Assembly: GCF_035013165.1 (NCBI RefSeq)
Contig: NZ_JAYGJQ010000002.1
Coordinates: forward strand, 124,001-188,000
DNA length: 64,000 bases
Source: Bacteriovorax sp. PP10
GTDB lineage: Bacteria; Bdellovibrionota; Bacteriovoracia; Bacteriovoracales; Bacteriovoracaceae
Direction: 5' to 3'
The first letter of the stretch is position 1; every line of letters begins with the position of its first letter. Both the position numbers and the translations under genes were made by a program. Shown here one piece after another: positions 1 through 9,224 of the stretch. Below the pieces are notes generated by a model that saw nothing but the letters and a program-made list of their open reading frames with translations, searched no databases and had not been told where the DNA came from.

Positions 1-1
1 A

Positions 2-625
2 CATACCTTAGATGATCTTCATATCACTCACCATCAATCGATAGTTATTCTTGATAAAACTTATGCTTATTACAAAAGAATTCGCCCTGATATTCCTGTA
101 AGAACAATCGAAACTTTGCAAGCTGGCGATGTATTAGTCTTTGAAGCACCCTTTGCTCATTACGGTGATCTTCACCCTCATACCACTGAAATTTTAAATC
201 GTTGTCACGAACTGAGCATCCCAGTCCATATCGATGCTTCTTGGTATGGTTGTTTAAGAAATTTCAATTTCGATTACTCTCATCCTGCAATTCAAAGTAT
301 CTCTTTTAGTTTATCAAAAGGGCTAGGTCTTGGTTCACATCGAACAGGAATTCGTTATAGCAAAAAAAGATGGCCAGGTCCTGTGAGCATTTCAAACGAT
401 TTTAATATGAATATTATAAGCAGCATGTGGATTGGCATGAAGTTTATGGAAAAATTCACTATCGACTACGCTCAAGAAAAATATGGCGAAGCTTATACCT
501 TAGTTTGTGAGAAATTAAACTTAACACCAACAAAAGCACTTCATATTGCTTTTCAAGATAATGTACCAGTCGGAGTAAGACCTTTCCTAAGAACATTAGT
601 TGACGATGTAAACGAGTTAAAATGA
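2..625 (+). CDS. PLP-dependent aminotransferase-like protein, 5' end outside window
   Basis: The reading frame is open from the left edge, so the N-terminus lies outside the window and about 207 codons are visible. The protein has the fold-type I PLP signature: an aspartate followed by a tyrosine (HIDASWYG, Asp codon 233-235), and the probable Schiff-base lysine in SLSKGLG (Lys codon 317-319). It is clearly paralogous to the product at 11402-12343, which shares the SHPAI, SL[ST]KGLG and R[ST]GIR[FY]SK blocks. The stop codon overlaps the ATG of the radical SAM gene that follows (ATGA), so the two are probably translationally coupled. The substrate is unknown. Aminotransferase-like activity is inferred from the motifs, and a lyase or decarboxylase of the same fold is also possible. 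Confidence 0.75.
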   Translation, partial: HTLDDLHITHHQSIVILDKTYAYYKRIRPDIPVRTIETLQAGDVLVFEAPFAHYGDLHPHTTEILNRCHELSIPVHIDASWYGCLRNFNFDYSHPAIQSISFSLSKGLGLGSHRTGIRYSKKRWPGPVSISNDFNMNIISSMWIGMKFMEKFTIDYAQEKYGEAYTLVCEKLNLTPTKALHIAFQDNVPVGVRPFLRTLVDDVNELK

Positions 626-1746
626 AGTATCTAAACACTGAAGACATTCGATACTTACAGGTTGATCATAATTCAACTTGTAATTTGCGTTGCCCTCAAT
701 GTGCAAGAAACCATAATGGCGAGACAATCCCAGGCCTACCTCAGGTAGAGCTAACAATCGCAGACTACCAAAAAATGATTACACCTAATCTTGAAACAAT
801 TATGTTTTGTGGAAACTATGGTGAAGTTATTGTCTCAGAAACTTTTCTCCCAGTTGTTGAATGGCTTGCTAATGAAAGTTCTTTTAAAGGAAAAATCATT
901 GTTACAACTAACGGCAGTGCTCGAGACACAAAATGGTGGGTTGAATTAGCACGCTTACTAAAAGGAAGAGGGAAAGTTAATTTTTCAATTGATGGATTAT
1001 CGGACACGAATCACCTTTATCGAGTTAATAGTAATTTCAATAAAATTATTGAGAATGCGAGCGCTTTTATCGATGCCGGAGGAAAAGCTCGTTGGGACTA
1101 TTTGGTATTTGGCCATAATGAACATCAAGTCGATGAAGCAATTAAAATGGCACAGGCGTTAGGATTTGAACAATTCCAGATCAAGCTCACTAATAGATTC
1201 ATTAATGATGAACATTATCAAAATAAAAAAGTGTATGCAGATAATCTTCAGTCAGTTCAAGGCAAGAGAAGCAGACATGTTTTAAATATGCCAGTGCTTC
1301 AAAACTTTCAAGGTAAAGGTAAAGAGCAGAACGAACGTATTCTTGAAGATTTCGGATCGTGGAAAAATTATGTCAATCGCACAGCTATTTCATGTAAGTG
1401 GCAAAGTAAGGGACAAATATTTATAGATTTTGAAGGTCGAGTATGGCCTTGTACGTGGACTGCAAGTGGATACTATCATCACGATGAAACCAATACTCAA
1501 AAAGTTCAAGCGAGAAAGATTCTCGATCACTACGGTTGGAATTTTAATAGCGTAAGACATCACTCGCTAGAAGAAATTTTAAATCACGAGTACTTTGCTG
1601 AAAAATTATGCAATAGCTGGAAAGGCTCTACTGAAGATGCAATTCCGAAGCTCATTGCTTGTGGAAGAACATGCGGCACTCATTATGAGTTCTCTAGTGC
1701 TCATGGTGGCAATAATCAATTAATCGAATTTAACAAAGAGTTATAA
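622..1746 (+). CDS. Radical SAM protein with C-terminal SPASM-like cysteines
   Basis: A 374-residue radical SAM enzyme. The 4Fe-4S cluster motif CX3CX2C is at Cys20, Cys24 and Cys27 (CNLRCPQC), very near the N-terminus. The usual glycine-rich SAM-binding stretch reads CGNYGE here. A second group of cysteines in the last third (AISCKW, VWPCTW, IACGRTCGTH) looks like a SPASM/twitch auxiliary-cluster domain. Enzymes of this architecture modify peptides or small metabolites by hydrogen abstraction. The ATG overlaps the stop of the PLP protein and the next gene starts one base after the stop, so PLP protein, radical SAM and SDR form one operon. The substrate cannot be read from the sequence. Confidence 0.85.
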   Translation: MKYLNTEDIRYLQVDHNSTCNLRCPQCARNHNGETIPGLPQVELTIADYQKMITPNLETIMFCGNYGEVIVSETFLPVVEWLANESSFKGKIIVTTNGSARDTKWWVELARLLKGRGKVNFSIDGLSDTNHLYRVNSNFNKIIENASAFIDAGGKARWDYLVFGHNEHQVDEAIKMAQALGFEQFQIKLTNRFINDEHYQNKKVYADNLQSVQGKRSRHVLNMPVLQNFQGKGKEQNERILEDFGSWKNYVNRTAISCKWQSKGQIFIDFEGRVWPCTWTASGYYHHDETNTQKVQARKILDHYGWNFNSVRHHSLEEILNHEYFAEKLCNSWKGSTEDAIPKLIACGRTCGTHYEFSSAHGGNNQLIEFNKEL

Positions 1747-1747
1747 T

Positions 1748-2317
1748 ATGAAAGTTTTAATTGCAGGTAATCCTGAATATGGTTTAGCGCAGGCCTTGAG
1801 TCAGAAATTCAATGCTGATTTCGCCAGCAGATCCCATGGTGATTGGGATTTAAGCAATTCTGAAAAACAAAAAGAATTTGCTCAAAAAAGTTTAAACTAT
1901 GATGTGGTTATCAGCGTGAGCTGCTTATGGGGATTTAATCAAACTAATCTTGTTCAAGAAGTCGCAACGAGCTGGATGAAAAATAAAAAAGAAGGGCATT
2001 TGATTGCTCTAGGCTCTTCTGCGGATACGCCAGTGAAGGGGACGACTTGGGTATACCCAGCAGAGAAAAAAGCATTGAGGGCCTATTGCAGACAGGTTAG
2101 CCAGATGGTTTCGAGCAATGACGATGTTAAATTTAAAATGACTTATTTATCTCCGGGAAATATGCACACTCCAAAGCAAGATGAAAAAATGCCAGATGCA
2201 CCCAAATTAGAGTGTAATGATGTGGTCTCAGTCATTGAGTGGTTATTAACTCAGCCCCAGTATGTAAACATTAGTGAGTTATGTCTTGATCGCATTCCGA
2301 ATATCTCAAAGTCTTAA
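1748..2317 (+). CDS. Short-chain dehydrogenase/reductase-like protein
   Basis: A 189-residue protein with an N-terminal Rossmann beta strand and nucleotide-binding turn (KVLIAGNPEYGL) and an SDR-style YxxxK pair (Tyr103, Lys107 in YPAEKKAL). A serine-rich strand end (ALGSS, residues 88-91) could supply the catalytic serine. It is shorter than the usual 240-260 residues and its glycine motif departs from TGxxxGxG, so it is a divergent SDR. It is the third gene of the operon beginning at the left edge, one base behind the radical SAM gene, which suggests an NAD(P)-dependent step on the same unknown substrate. Its stop codon interlocks by four bases with that of the convergent gene. Confidence 0.65.
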   Translation: MKVLIAGNPEYGLAQALSQKFNADFASRSHGDWDLSNSEKQKEFAQKSLNYDVVISVSCLWGFNQTNLVQEVATSWMKNKKEGHLIALGSSADTPVKGTTWVYPAEKKALRAYCRQVSQMVSSNDDVKFKMTYLSPGNMHTPKQDEKMPDAPKLECNDVVSVIEWLLTQPQYVNISELCLDRIPNISKS

Positions 2318-3066
2318 TTCTTAGGTAGAAGATCTTTTTGTGTTTTTCCCATTTTTACATTGGAAAAATAAATGATCTGAGTGGGAATCTTTGTTGGTTT
2401 TTTCCATCGACTTAAAAAAGAGCGATAGAGTCCGTATTTAAAATAAAACTCGTTAGACTTAAATGTTGCTCCATTGTAAGTGAAAACCTGAGTACCATCG
2501 ACCCAGATATTTAATTTTCCATCAGATTTTCTTGAACTAATCATTTCCAATTGAATCGTGTGCCATTTTTTAACTAGCTCAGACTTTTTAACTAAGAGTT
2601 TTACTAATCCGGCCTTATTAAATTGATTATCAATATACAGGCCATTTTCATTCAATTGAAACATCCAGACAGGTTCAGAGGCACCTTCATCATAGAACTG
2701 CGCTATTGAGAGTTTTACAGGAGAAACGTCCTGATAGTTCTCTGGTATGTAAAAAGACCACCCATACCAATGTGTTTGATGATCAATGAATGAAGAACTC
2801 TTCTGCTTTAATTCGATCCTTTCTCTGTCGTTAGTACAATCATTCCATGATTTATCTTTAAAGCAATCTCCCTGGTGAAGCTCAAAAGCTTCTATAACTT
2901 TAGATGGTGCTAGTGCTGTTAAATCTTTTGAAATTTTGTAAGCATAAGGTCTAGTGTTATTAAGTGAATTATTAAATTCACCAAATAGACCTCTGTCTAA
3001 ACTAAGCTCAGCACCTAAACATGATAAAGAGAAGACAAAGAGAAAGGTCGCAATTATTTTTTTCAT
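2314..3066 (-). CDS. Secreted polysaccharide lyase-like protein (heparin lyase I-type jelly roll)
   Basis: A 250-residue protein with a clear signal peptide (hydrophobic residues 4-17, cleavage probably after CLGA). Its body resembles the family often annotated as heparin lyase I or Polysacc_lyase: a RIELKQK strand near residue 83, a THWYGWSFYIP strand, a WHTIQLEM strand, and a terminal GLYR and YFSNVKMG segment. In characterised members the jelly-roll fold binds or cleaves acidic polysaccharide; activity here is inferred. Its ATG overlaps the stop of the radical SAM gene upstream (ATGA), so the two are co-transcribed. A role in trimming or binding an envelope glycan would fit. Confidence 0.65.
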   Translation of the reverse strand: MKKIIATFLFVFSLSCLGAELSLDRGLFGEFNNSLNNTRPYAYKISKDLTALAPSKVIEAFELHQGDCFKDKSWNDCTNDRERIELKQKSSSFIDHQTHWYGWSFYIPENYQDVSPVKLSIAQFYDEGASEPVWMFQLNENGLYIDNQFNKAGLVKLLVKKSELVKKWHTIQLEMISSRKSDGKLNIWVDGTQVFTYNGATFKSNEFYFKYGLYRSFLSRWKKPTKIPTQIIYFSNVKMGKTQKDLLPKN

Positions 3067-4241
3067 AGTGATTTCTCTAATGCAGAAACAAGTTCAGGTT
3101 GTAGATCGTAAATAGAAAATCCTCTGGAGTCATTCATGAAGCCGGTCCATTTTCTGGCAGTCTCTATAGAAGTTTCAGGAAGTCGTGGAAGCTCCAGGAC
3201 TTTTAATAAGTTTTCATAATTTAAAAATAAAGCAGGATCTTTATCAAAGACAAGGGACACTTGTTCTTTAACTTTCATTCGACTTTCCAGCGTAAGGCTT
3301 AATGGACTTGCATAAAATTGCTGTACCCATTGGAAAACGGCGCATTCTTTAAATTTAGGTGTTTCATTTTTAAGTGCTAGAATATTTTCGAAAAATTCAG
3401 GAAGATGGAAGCAGTTATAAAGTGAAAAAGTAAAATCGACTGTAATTTCTTGGACCGATGGGTGATTGGCCACGGTTTTAAAATTTTTTAACACTTGATC
3501 AAAACTAGTTCCTCTAATCCAGTCTCCAACTTTCCCCCAACCATCAAGACTAAAACCGACTTCAAGCTTTAGGCCTTCAGTGCAAGGAAGCCATTCAGAT
3601 GGATCTCTTGTCCCGTTTGTCTGAATAAAAACTAATGGACTATTTTCAAGACGTAATTTTCCAAGTCTCTGCAGGAACTCCAGACATAGAGGCTCAATCG
3701 TGGGCTCGCCACCTTTTATAATGACGAGATCAAATTCAGAAGCATGAGTTAAAATTTGTTCCATCGTTTCTTGCGACATGCGATTCACTGTCTGATAAGG
3801 ACGAGTGAAGTCGCGAAAGCTGAGACCAGAATCAAGTGCTTTCTTATCAAGCTTGATCCAGCTTGAAGAAAACTCTGAAGAGCACATGGCACATGTAATA
3901 TTACAAAGATTAGAAAATGTTATTTCTAAATGTCGAATGTAAGGTTCTTTTTGCTTGGCCAACATTTCAACTGATTCAGCTTCACCGTATCTTGATATTT
4001 TTCTTTCCCAAGTGCGCGTCCTTCGACTTTGGATCCCCTGGCCTTCTTTGAATTTGCACGATTTACAACTGGAAGGCCATTCACCATTTAATAGTTCTTC
4101 ATGAATTTTTATTCTTTGAAAATTAAAATCTTCGGAATTTTTTATAGAAGGCAGTGTTGAAGTTAAGCAAAACTTTCTTTCACCATGTGGGTGAACTGCT
4201 AATGCATTCAGAGGTAAAAAGCAGCCTTTGTGATTATTCAT
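3063..4241 (-). CDS. Twitch-domain radical SAM protein
   Basis: A 392-residue protein with an N-terminal cysteine-rich segment (Cys7, Cys25, Cys59, Cys62) placed before the radical SAM core. The core cluster motif is Cys113, Cys117 and Cys120 (CNITCAMC), with IKGGEPT as the SAM-binding GGE motif. This order, twitch/SPASM-like domain first and core second, is the arrangement annotated as twitch domain-containing radical SAM protein. The genes at 10071, 43162, 53321 and 59579 share it. It is the first gene of a two-gene minus-strand operon with the lyase-like protein. It lies divergent from the FG-GAP operon across 255 bases. The substrate is unknown. Confidence 0.85.
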   Translation of the reverse strand: MNNHKGCFLPLNALAVHPHGERKFCLTSTLPSIKNSEDFNFQRIKIHEELLNGEWPSSCKSCKFKEGQGIQSRRTRTWERKISRYGEAESVEMLAKQKEPYIRHLEITFSNLCNITCAMCSSEFSSSWIKLDKKALDSGLSFRDFTRPYQTVNRMSQETMEQILTHASEFDLVIIKGGEPTIEPLCLEFLQRLGKLRLENSPLVFIQTNGTRDPSEWLPCTEGLKLEVGFSLDGWGKVGDWIRGTSFDQVLKNFKTVANHPSVQEITVDFTFSLYNCFHLPEFFENILALKNETPKFKECAVFQWVQQFYASPLSLTLESRMKVKEQVSLVFDKDPALFLNYENLLKVLELPRLPETSIETARKWTGFMNDSRGFSIYDLQPELVSALEKSL

Positions 4242-4496
4242 TAATAAAAATTCCGATGGTAATAATTTATTTAAAAGACGTTATACAAACTATTATATCT
4301 TAAAAATTCCAATGATAATAATTCTTTTGGAATACGCCACGCTAATTAGTCTATTTTAAAGAAATTTTTATTCTTGATGTTTCTCATCTTATAATAACTT
4401 TATCAGGTTAGCGAGATTCTCCCAGTGTACGTGCAAAAAATCAAAAATAAATTATAATAATCCTATATGTAATTTTAGTTACTTCAATGGAGAATT

Positions 4497-7061
4497 ATGA
4501 AAAATAATACGACAATATGCTTAGCTGTTTTAGTGTCCACTTTTTCAGTTAATGCATTTTCTGAAACAATTGACTATCAAAGACCTGGTGTAAAACCTAT
4601 CACCCAAAAGCAGGCCGAAACCAAGTTAAAACAAATTATTTCTGATGGAACTCCAACTGTCAGGGCCATAAAAAATATCAGACGTATTGATGGAGGATTG
4701 CAACAATCCCCAAACCTTGAAAAATTATCTCCACAAGAAAGAAGAAATTTTTGTTACACAGATGAAAGTCGCTTTGCGATTATTCAGCAGAAGTTAATTG
4801 ATCATTTAGAAATAGCTTTTGAAAAAAGCGATATAGAAAAAATCTTATCTCTTGTTGAGAAAGATACTAGCTGGTCAAAACTTGAAATAGCACTTAGTAA
4901 TCCTAAGAAAATTAATAATATTGATTTTTACGATATTAAAAATAATGAAGAGGTGAAAGGCAAAGCAGATTTAAAATCAAACCTCGTTTCTTTTTTTGGT
5001 CATTTTAACAATATTCAATACGTTGATTTCAAGGTCAATAAGTTTGTAGCACCAAAAGCTTATAGAAAAACAGATAGCTTTGACTTTAAAGAGATTGATG
5101 TTGAAATGAATTTTGATATCAGAGGGACTGATAAGAAAAATGCATTAAGACAGGAAAGAGGTATTTGGAATTTGAAATTAAAGCTTGATGGTAAAGAATG
5201 GAAAATTGCAAAACTATCATCAGGTGTTCATGAAATTTTGGTTAATAGTAAACCCTCATTTAAAGATGTCACCAAGGGATCTGGTCTTGATGGTGTTATC
5301 ACATACCAAAGATTAGAAGCTATTAGACGTGGTGGTTATGCTATCGCGATGGAAGATTTTGATAATGACGGAATTGTTGATGCGTATGTTGGTTCATATG
5401 GCCCTGGGAAGTTATTTAAAGGTCAAAAAGATGGAACTTTTCAGGAGTTAGTAGACTCCGGAATTAAAAAGGAAAATTATGTAAAGTCAGCCGTCTGGGC
5501 AGATTTTGATAATGATAATAAAAAAGACCTCTTGATTGTAAAATTCATTCCAAATAAGGCAGTAACAGCAGAAGATAATTTTTTTGAATATAACAATTCT
5601 GTAGTTCTTTATAAAAATCTAGGAAATGGAAAATTTGAGAAGAAGGGTGGATTAACTGAGAACGATCACACAACTGATGCTATGCCAGCAGCAGTTGCAG
5701 ATTTTAATAACGATGGATTACTTGATATTTATATTGGTTTTCCTGGTTCAAGAGATTTTACTGATTACTCTTATGTCAGCAATGAGGGATTAAAGGCCCA
5801 GGGAATTTATTTAAATAAAGGAAGTTTTCAATTTAAAGCAGAAAATATGTCCGCTCTTGAAGAGTGGAATTTTGAAAAATTTAGTGCAAATCAAAAAGTT
5901 TTTCCACATTCATCTACGGCCATCGATTTTAATCAGGATGGGAAAATGGATGTTGTTGTTGTTGATGACCGTGGCCACTTGAGTCCTGCTTATGAAAATG
6001 TTGGAAATGCAAAGTTCATCCAATCAAATGCTTCTATTGGTATACAAAACTATTCTATTGGAATGGGAGCGGCTTATGGAGATATCAATAATGATGGGCT
6101 AATTGACCTAATGCTTTCAAGTGTTACTACTAAGGCCCAGGAGAGGATTGAAAACTCTTGCGCAATTAATTGGGGACAACAGATAAATAATTTAAACAAC
6201 AGTTTAAAGTTATTTGTAGGAATGAAAAATGGCGATAAGAAAACTTTCACAGAAGCCGCTGCCAATTTTGGCCTGAAGGATTTGGGCGAGGGACTAGGAG
6301 CGGTTGAATTGATTGATTATGACAATGATGGGTTGCTGGATATTTACGTTGCAAATGGATTATGGAGTGGAACTGATAAGAGACAAGAGCTTTCAAGTAT
6401 TTTTGCCAGATCTTCTACATATGGTCATGAGCGCGCATTAAGAGAAGAAAGAAATAAAACGACTCAATCCGCGATTATGTCAGTCTTATCAAATTACAAA
6501 GGGGACCTAACAGGAGAATCAAAAAAAGAAAGATTGTCTCTGGCCGGATTTCAAAGAAATAGATTATTTAAAAACAATGGTAATAATACTTTTACTGAAG
6601 TCGGATTCCTGGAGGGAGTAGACTCAATTGCTGATGGATATGTTGTATCAGTAGTAGATTACAACAATGATGGACGTCAGGATTTAGTTTTAAGAAATGC
6701 TGACCCAGGCACAATGGATATTCATTATTCTCCTGTTCAGTTAATGCAAAACAATAATTCAAATTCTAATAGCGTAAGAATTAAGCTCTTAGGAAATCAA
6801 TCTAACCGAGATGCTATTGGTGCTGAAATATCGGCGATTAATGATAAAGGATTAAAACAAACTCGTCAGGTCATTGGAAATAATGGAACTGCCCAATCCG
6901 AAATGACTGTTCATTTTGGTCTAAATGATTCTAAAATTATGAAAGAAGTTAATATTAGATGGCCTTCCGGTCTAAAGACAGTATTAAAAGATGTTAAGCC
7001 TGGACTCATTCAAGTTGAAGAGCCCGGAAGTAATAGCTCTAAAAAAATTGCTGGAAAATAA
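4497..7061 (+). CDS. Secreted CRTAC1-type FG-GAP/ASPIC-UnbV repeat protein
   Basis: An 854-residue exported protein. The signal peptide occupies residues 1-22 (cleavage near NAFSE). A domain of about 230 residues without recognised family precedes a beta-propeller made of FG-GAP/VCBS repeats. About seven calcium-loop cores are visible, among them DFDNDGIVDAYVG, DFDNDNKKDLL, DFNNDGLLDIYIG, DFNQDGKMDVVV, DINNDGLIDLML, DYDNDGLLDIYVA and DYNNDGRQDLVL. The C-terminus carries an ASPIC/UnbV segment (GAEISAI to VNIRWPSG). Such proteins act outside the cytoplasm as adhesion or scaffold propellers. The start has a GGAG ribosome site five bases upstream. A terminator hairpin follows directly. It heads a co-directional group of four genes. 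Confidence 0.9.
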   Translation: MKNNTTICLAVLVSTFSVNAFSETIDYQRPGVKPITQKQAETKLKQIISDGTPTVRAIKNIRRIDGGLQQSPNLEKLSPQERRNFCYTDESRFAIIQQKLIDHLEIAFEKSDIEKILSLVEKDTSWSKLEIALSNPKKINNIDFYDIKNNEEVKGKADLKSNLVSFFGHFNNIQYVDFKVNKFVAPKAYRKTDSFDFKEIDVEMNFDIRGTDKKNALRQERGIWNLKLKLDGKEWKIAKLSSGVHEILVNSKPSFKDVTKGSGLDGVITYQRLEAIRRGGYAIAMEDFDNDGIVDAYVGSYGPGKLFKGQKDGTFQELVDSGIKKENYVKSAVWADFDNDNKKDLLIVKFIPNKAVTAEDNFFEYNNSVVLYKNLGNGKFEKKGGLTENDHTTDAMPAAVADFNNDGLLDIYIGFPGSRDFTDYSYVSNEGLKAQGIYLNKGSFQFKAENMSALEEWNFEKFSANQKVFPHSSTAIDFNQDGKMDVVVVDDRGHLSPAYENVGNAKFIQSNASIGIQNYSIGMGAAYGDINNDGLIDLMLSSVTTKAQERIENSCAINWGQQINNLNNSLKLFVGMKNGDKKTFTEAAANFGLKDLGEGLGAVELIDYDNDGLLDIYVANGLWSGTDKRQELSSIFARSSTYGHERALREERNKTTQSAIMSVLSNYKGDLTGESKKERLSLAGFQRNRLFKNNGNNTFTEVGFLEGVDSIADGYVVSVVDYNNDGRQDLVLRNADPGTMDIHYSPVQLMQNNNSNSNSVRIKLLGNQSNRDAIGAEISAINDKGLKQTRQVIGNNGTAQSEMTVHFGLNDSKIMKEVNIRWPSGLKTVLKDVKPGLIQVEEPGSNSSKKIAGK

Positions 7062-7074
7062 TATTAAAGATATC

Positions 7075-7104
7075 AGGCCACCTTCAGGTGGCCTTTCTTT
7101 TTCT
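7075..7104 (+). terminator. Rho-independent terminator between the two FG-GAP genes
   Basis: An eight-base-pair stem (AGGCCACC, loop TTCA, GGTGGCCT) is followed by TTCTTTTT. It sits 14 bases after the upstream stop and ends just before the ATG of the next gene. It therefore probably limits read-through into the rest of the cluster rather than ending an isolated transcript. Confidence 0.8.
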
Positions 7105-7110
7105 CAAGGT

Positions 7111-9222
7111 ATGATTATGTTCATTTTATTGTTAATTCTATTCATGAATCCACTTCAGGCCCAAACTGCTCCTGGTACTTTAGAGAAAGGTATAATCTCT
7201 TTCTTACGAGAAATACCGACGGAGGATAATAAGGAGTTACTTGAATTAACATTAAAAAGAGAATCAAAAAATTTAGCGACTCGATTTAAAGCTGCTGCAG
7301 TTTTTGGAACAGTCTATGAGTTAGCAGAATATTGTTACTTAGGTGATAAACTAACATGTGATCTATCCGCGGCGATATTAAATGATGCCAAAGATGACTG
7401 TCATAGTTTCAGTTCGGAAAATAATGTATTATGTAGTGATGTAAGGAATACTAGATTAAATCAATGTGAAAAAATTAAAGACCCATTCTTAGCGAGTGTA
7501 TGTTTTAAGAAGCTCCTACCAGCATGCCGCTCTGATATGGTTTGCTTGATTGCATGGTCATTTGCTTTTAGAGAGGATGCTGAAAGACTAAGAACATCTT
7601 CTCCTACGATTATTAAAGTGTTTAATGCTGACTTCAAAGAATCGAAAGAAATATTTTTAAGCGATTTGAAAATTTTCCCCGCAAAGAAAATCATAAAACC
7701 AGACATTGTAGAAGCACCAGGCTTTCCTGCACCCGTGAGAATGACTGATTTTATTACTGCAAAAAAAGAGAAATCAAAAGTAGTAGCTAAAAATAAACCA
7801 AGCTTTAAACCTTTAACGATTCTCAAAGGTGCGTTTTCTCCAAACCTGAGACAGCTTATTCATCCTTGGACAAGAGGTGAGGGACTTACCGTTGTCGATT
7901 GGGATGGAGATGGATTTCTAGACGTTTTTACTGTTGATGGCGAAAATCTTTTATTCTTTAAAAATATTAACGGCACTGAATTTAAAAAATTCTCTATTAA
8001 TTTTCCTGCCTTCGGACTAAAAGGTTTTCTAATTGATGTTTCTGTGGCTGACCTTGATGACAATGGAGTGCCTGCTATTTTAGTACAGTCATATCCAAAA
8101 ACTTTATATGTACTTAGATGGTTTAAAGAAAGAAATTCATTTTTAACTGAAATTGTCACATTACCAAATCAATCTCGAACTCATGCGCTGGTAAAATTTA
8201 AAAGTGGACTGGGAATTGTATTTCCAGGATGGAGTGCAATCGGTTCGGCACCAAACCCTTCTGCCACTGACTACATTGCAAGATATAATAAGAGAGATTG
8301 GACATTTGAAAAACTTCCTTCATCTGAAGCACCAAGTCTGGGTGTAAGTGTTATAGAAAGAGCACCAGGGCAATCCACTTTAGTTATTAATAGAGACCTT
8401 GAAGGTGGTACTGATTTCTATGATGTGCAAGGCGATAGTTTGGTTAAACTTCCTGATACAAAAAAAATGAATTATTTTTCTCACTCTGCTGCTCTTCTTA
8501 GAACTTCTAAGAATGAAGATTTATGGGTAACTGCAGGACTTGGTGGACTAGGTAAAGACAGTGATAGCGTAAAGAGAGAGGGGCAAGCTGCTCCTAGGCA
8601 ATTTGAAGAATGTCAAAATAACTGGAAAGATGAAGAGAAAGAATTCTGTGTAATGAGATTGAGTAGAACTTTAACAAGTCTATGGCCTTCACTCTGCACT
8701 TTAAATAAAACTCAAGAGCTAGCTAAGATATGTCTCGCACAAAATGAAATACCTGGGATTAGAGGTGTGAAAATGCCGAATCCATTTAAATTTAAGCTTC
8801 AATTTTTTAAAAATCTTACAGCTCCTGTAATTGATGAAGGGGCCACGAAACTAGGAAGTGAAGTGGGACAGATCTGGCATGTATCGCCATTGCAGTCACC
8901 ATCAATGGAAGGATTTTTAATGTCTGAAGCACGCACAAATGCGAGTAAAGCTAGAAAATTATGGTGGATGGGCGTAACAAAAACTGGGATGCAAAAAGCA
9001 GAATTAACTAATTCTTTAGGTCTTCAAGCTCCATACGATGCTACACAATTTGCTCTTGGAGATTTTGATAAAGACGGTCAGTTAGATATGGCCTTTAAGT
9101 CAGGAAACGATATGGTTTTCTTAAAAGGTGATACTGGTGGTGATTCAAGTTTAACAAAAAATTTGCAGTCAGGTCATCAAAGTAGAACGCTTATTAAAAT
9201 TCCTGTTAATTTCAAGGAATAA
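7111..9222 (+). CDS. Secreted FG-GAP repeat protein
   Basis: Starting at the ATG at 7111 gives about 703 residues with an immediate hydrophobic signal peptide (MIMFILLLILFMNP, cleavage near LQAQ). An upstream in-frame start at 6991 would put 40 residues before the signal peptide and run through the terminator, so it was not used. A cysteine-rich region (roughly residues 75-150, about eight cysteines, probably disulfide-bonded in the periplasm) is followed by FG-GAP-like calcium loops (DWDGDGFLDVF, DLDDNGVPAIL and, near the end, DFDKDGQLDMAF). It is a second, more divergent propeller protein beside the CRTAC1-type gene. The two may form a complex; this is inference. Confidence 0.8.
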   Translation: MIMFILLLILFMNPLQAQTAPGTLEKGIISFLREIPTEDNKELLELTLKRESKNLATRFKAAAVFGTVYELAEYCYLGDKLTCDLSAAILNDAKDDCHSFSSENNVLCSDVRNTRLNQCEKIKDPFLASVCFKKLLPACRSDMVCLIAWSFAFREDAERLRTSSPTIIKVFNADFKESKEIFLSDLKIFPAKKIIKPDIVEAPGFPAPVRMTDFITAKKEKSKVVAKNKPSFKPLTILKGAFSPNLRQLIHPWTRGEGLTVVDWDGDGFLDVFTVDGENLLFFKNINGTEFKKFSINFPAFGLKGFLIDVSVADLDDNGVPAILVQSYPKTLYVLRWFKERNSFLTEIVTLPNQSRTHALVKFKSGLGIVFPGWSAIGSAPNPSATDYIARYNKRDWTFEKLPSSEAPSLGVSVIERAPGQSTLVINRDLEGGTDFYDVQGDSLVKLPDTKKMNYFSHSAALLRTSKNEDLWVTAGLGGLGKDSDSVKREGQAAPRQFEECQNNWKDEEKEFCVMRLSRTLTSLWPSLCTLNKTQELAKICLAQNEIPGIRGVKMPNPFKFKLQFFKNLTAPVIDEGATKLGSEVGQIWHVSPLQSPSMEGFLMSEARTNASKARKLWWMGVTKTGMQKAELTNSLGLQAPYDATQFALGDFDKDGQLDMAFKSGNDMVFLKGDTGGDSSLTKNLQSGHQSRTLIKIPVNFKE

Positions 9223-9224
9223 AT

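Noticed and set aside
6991-7110. Upstream start for the second FG-GAP protein
   Set aside because: It would overlap the previous gene by 71 bases, pass through a terminator hairpin and bury the signal peptide. The ATG at 7111 gives a normal exported protein.
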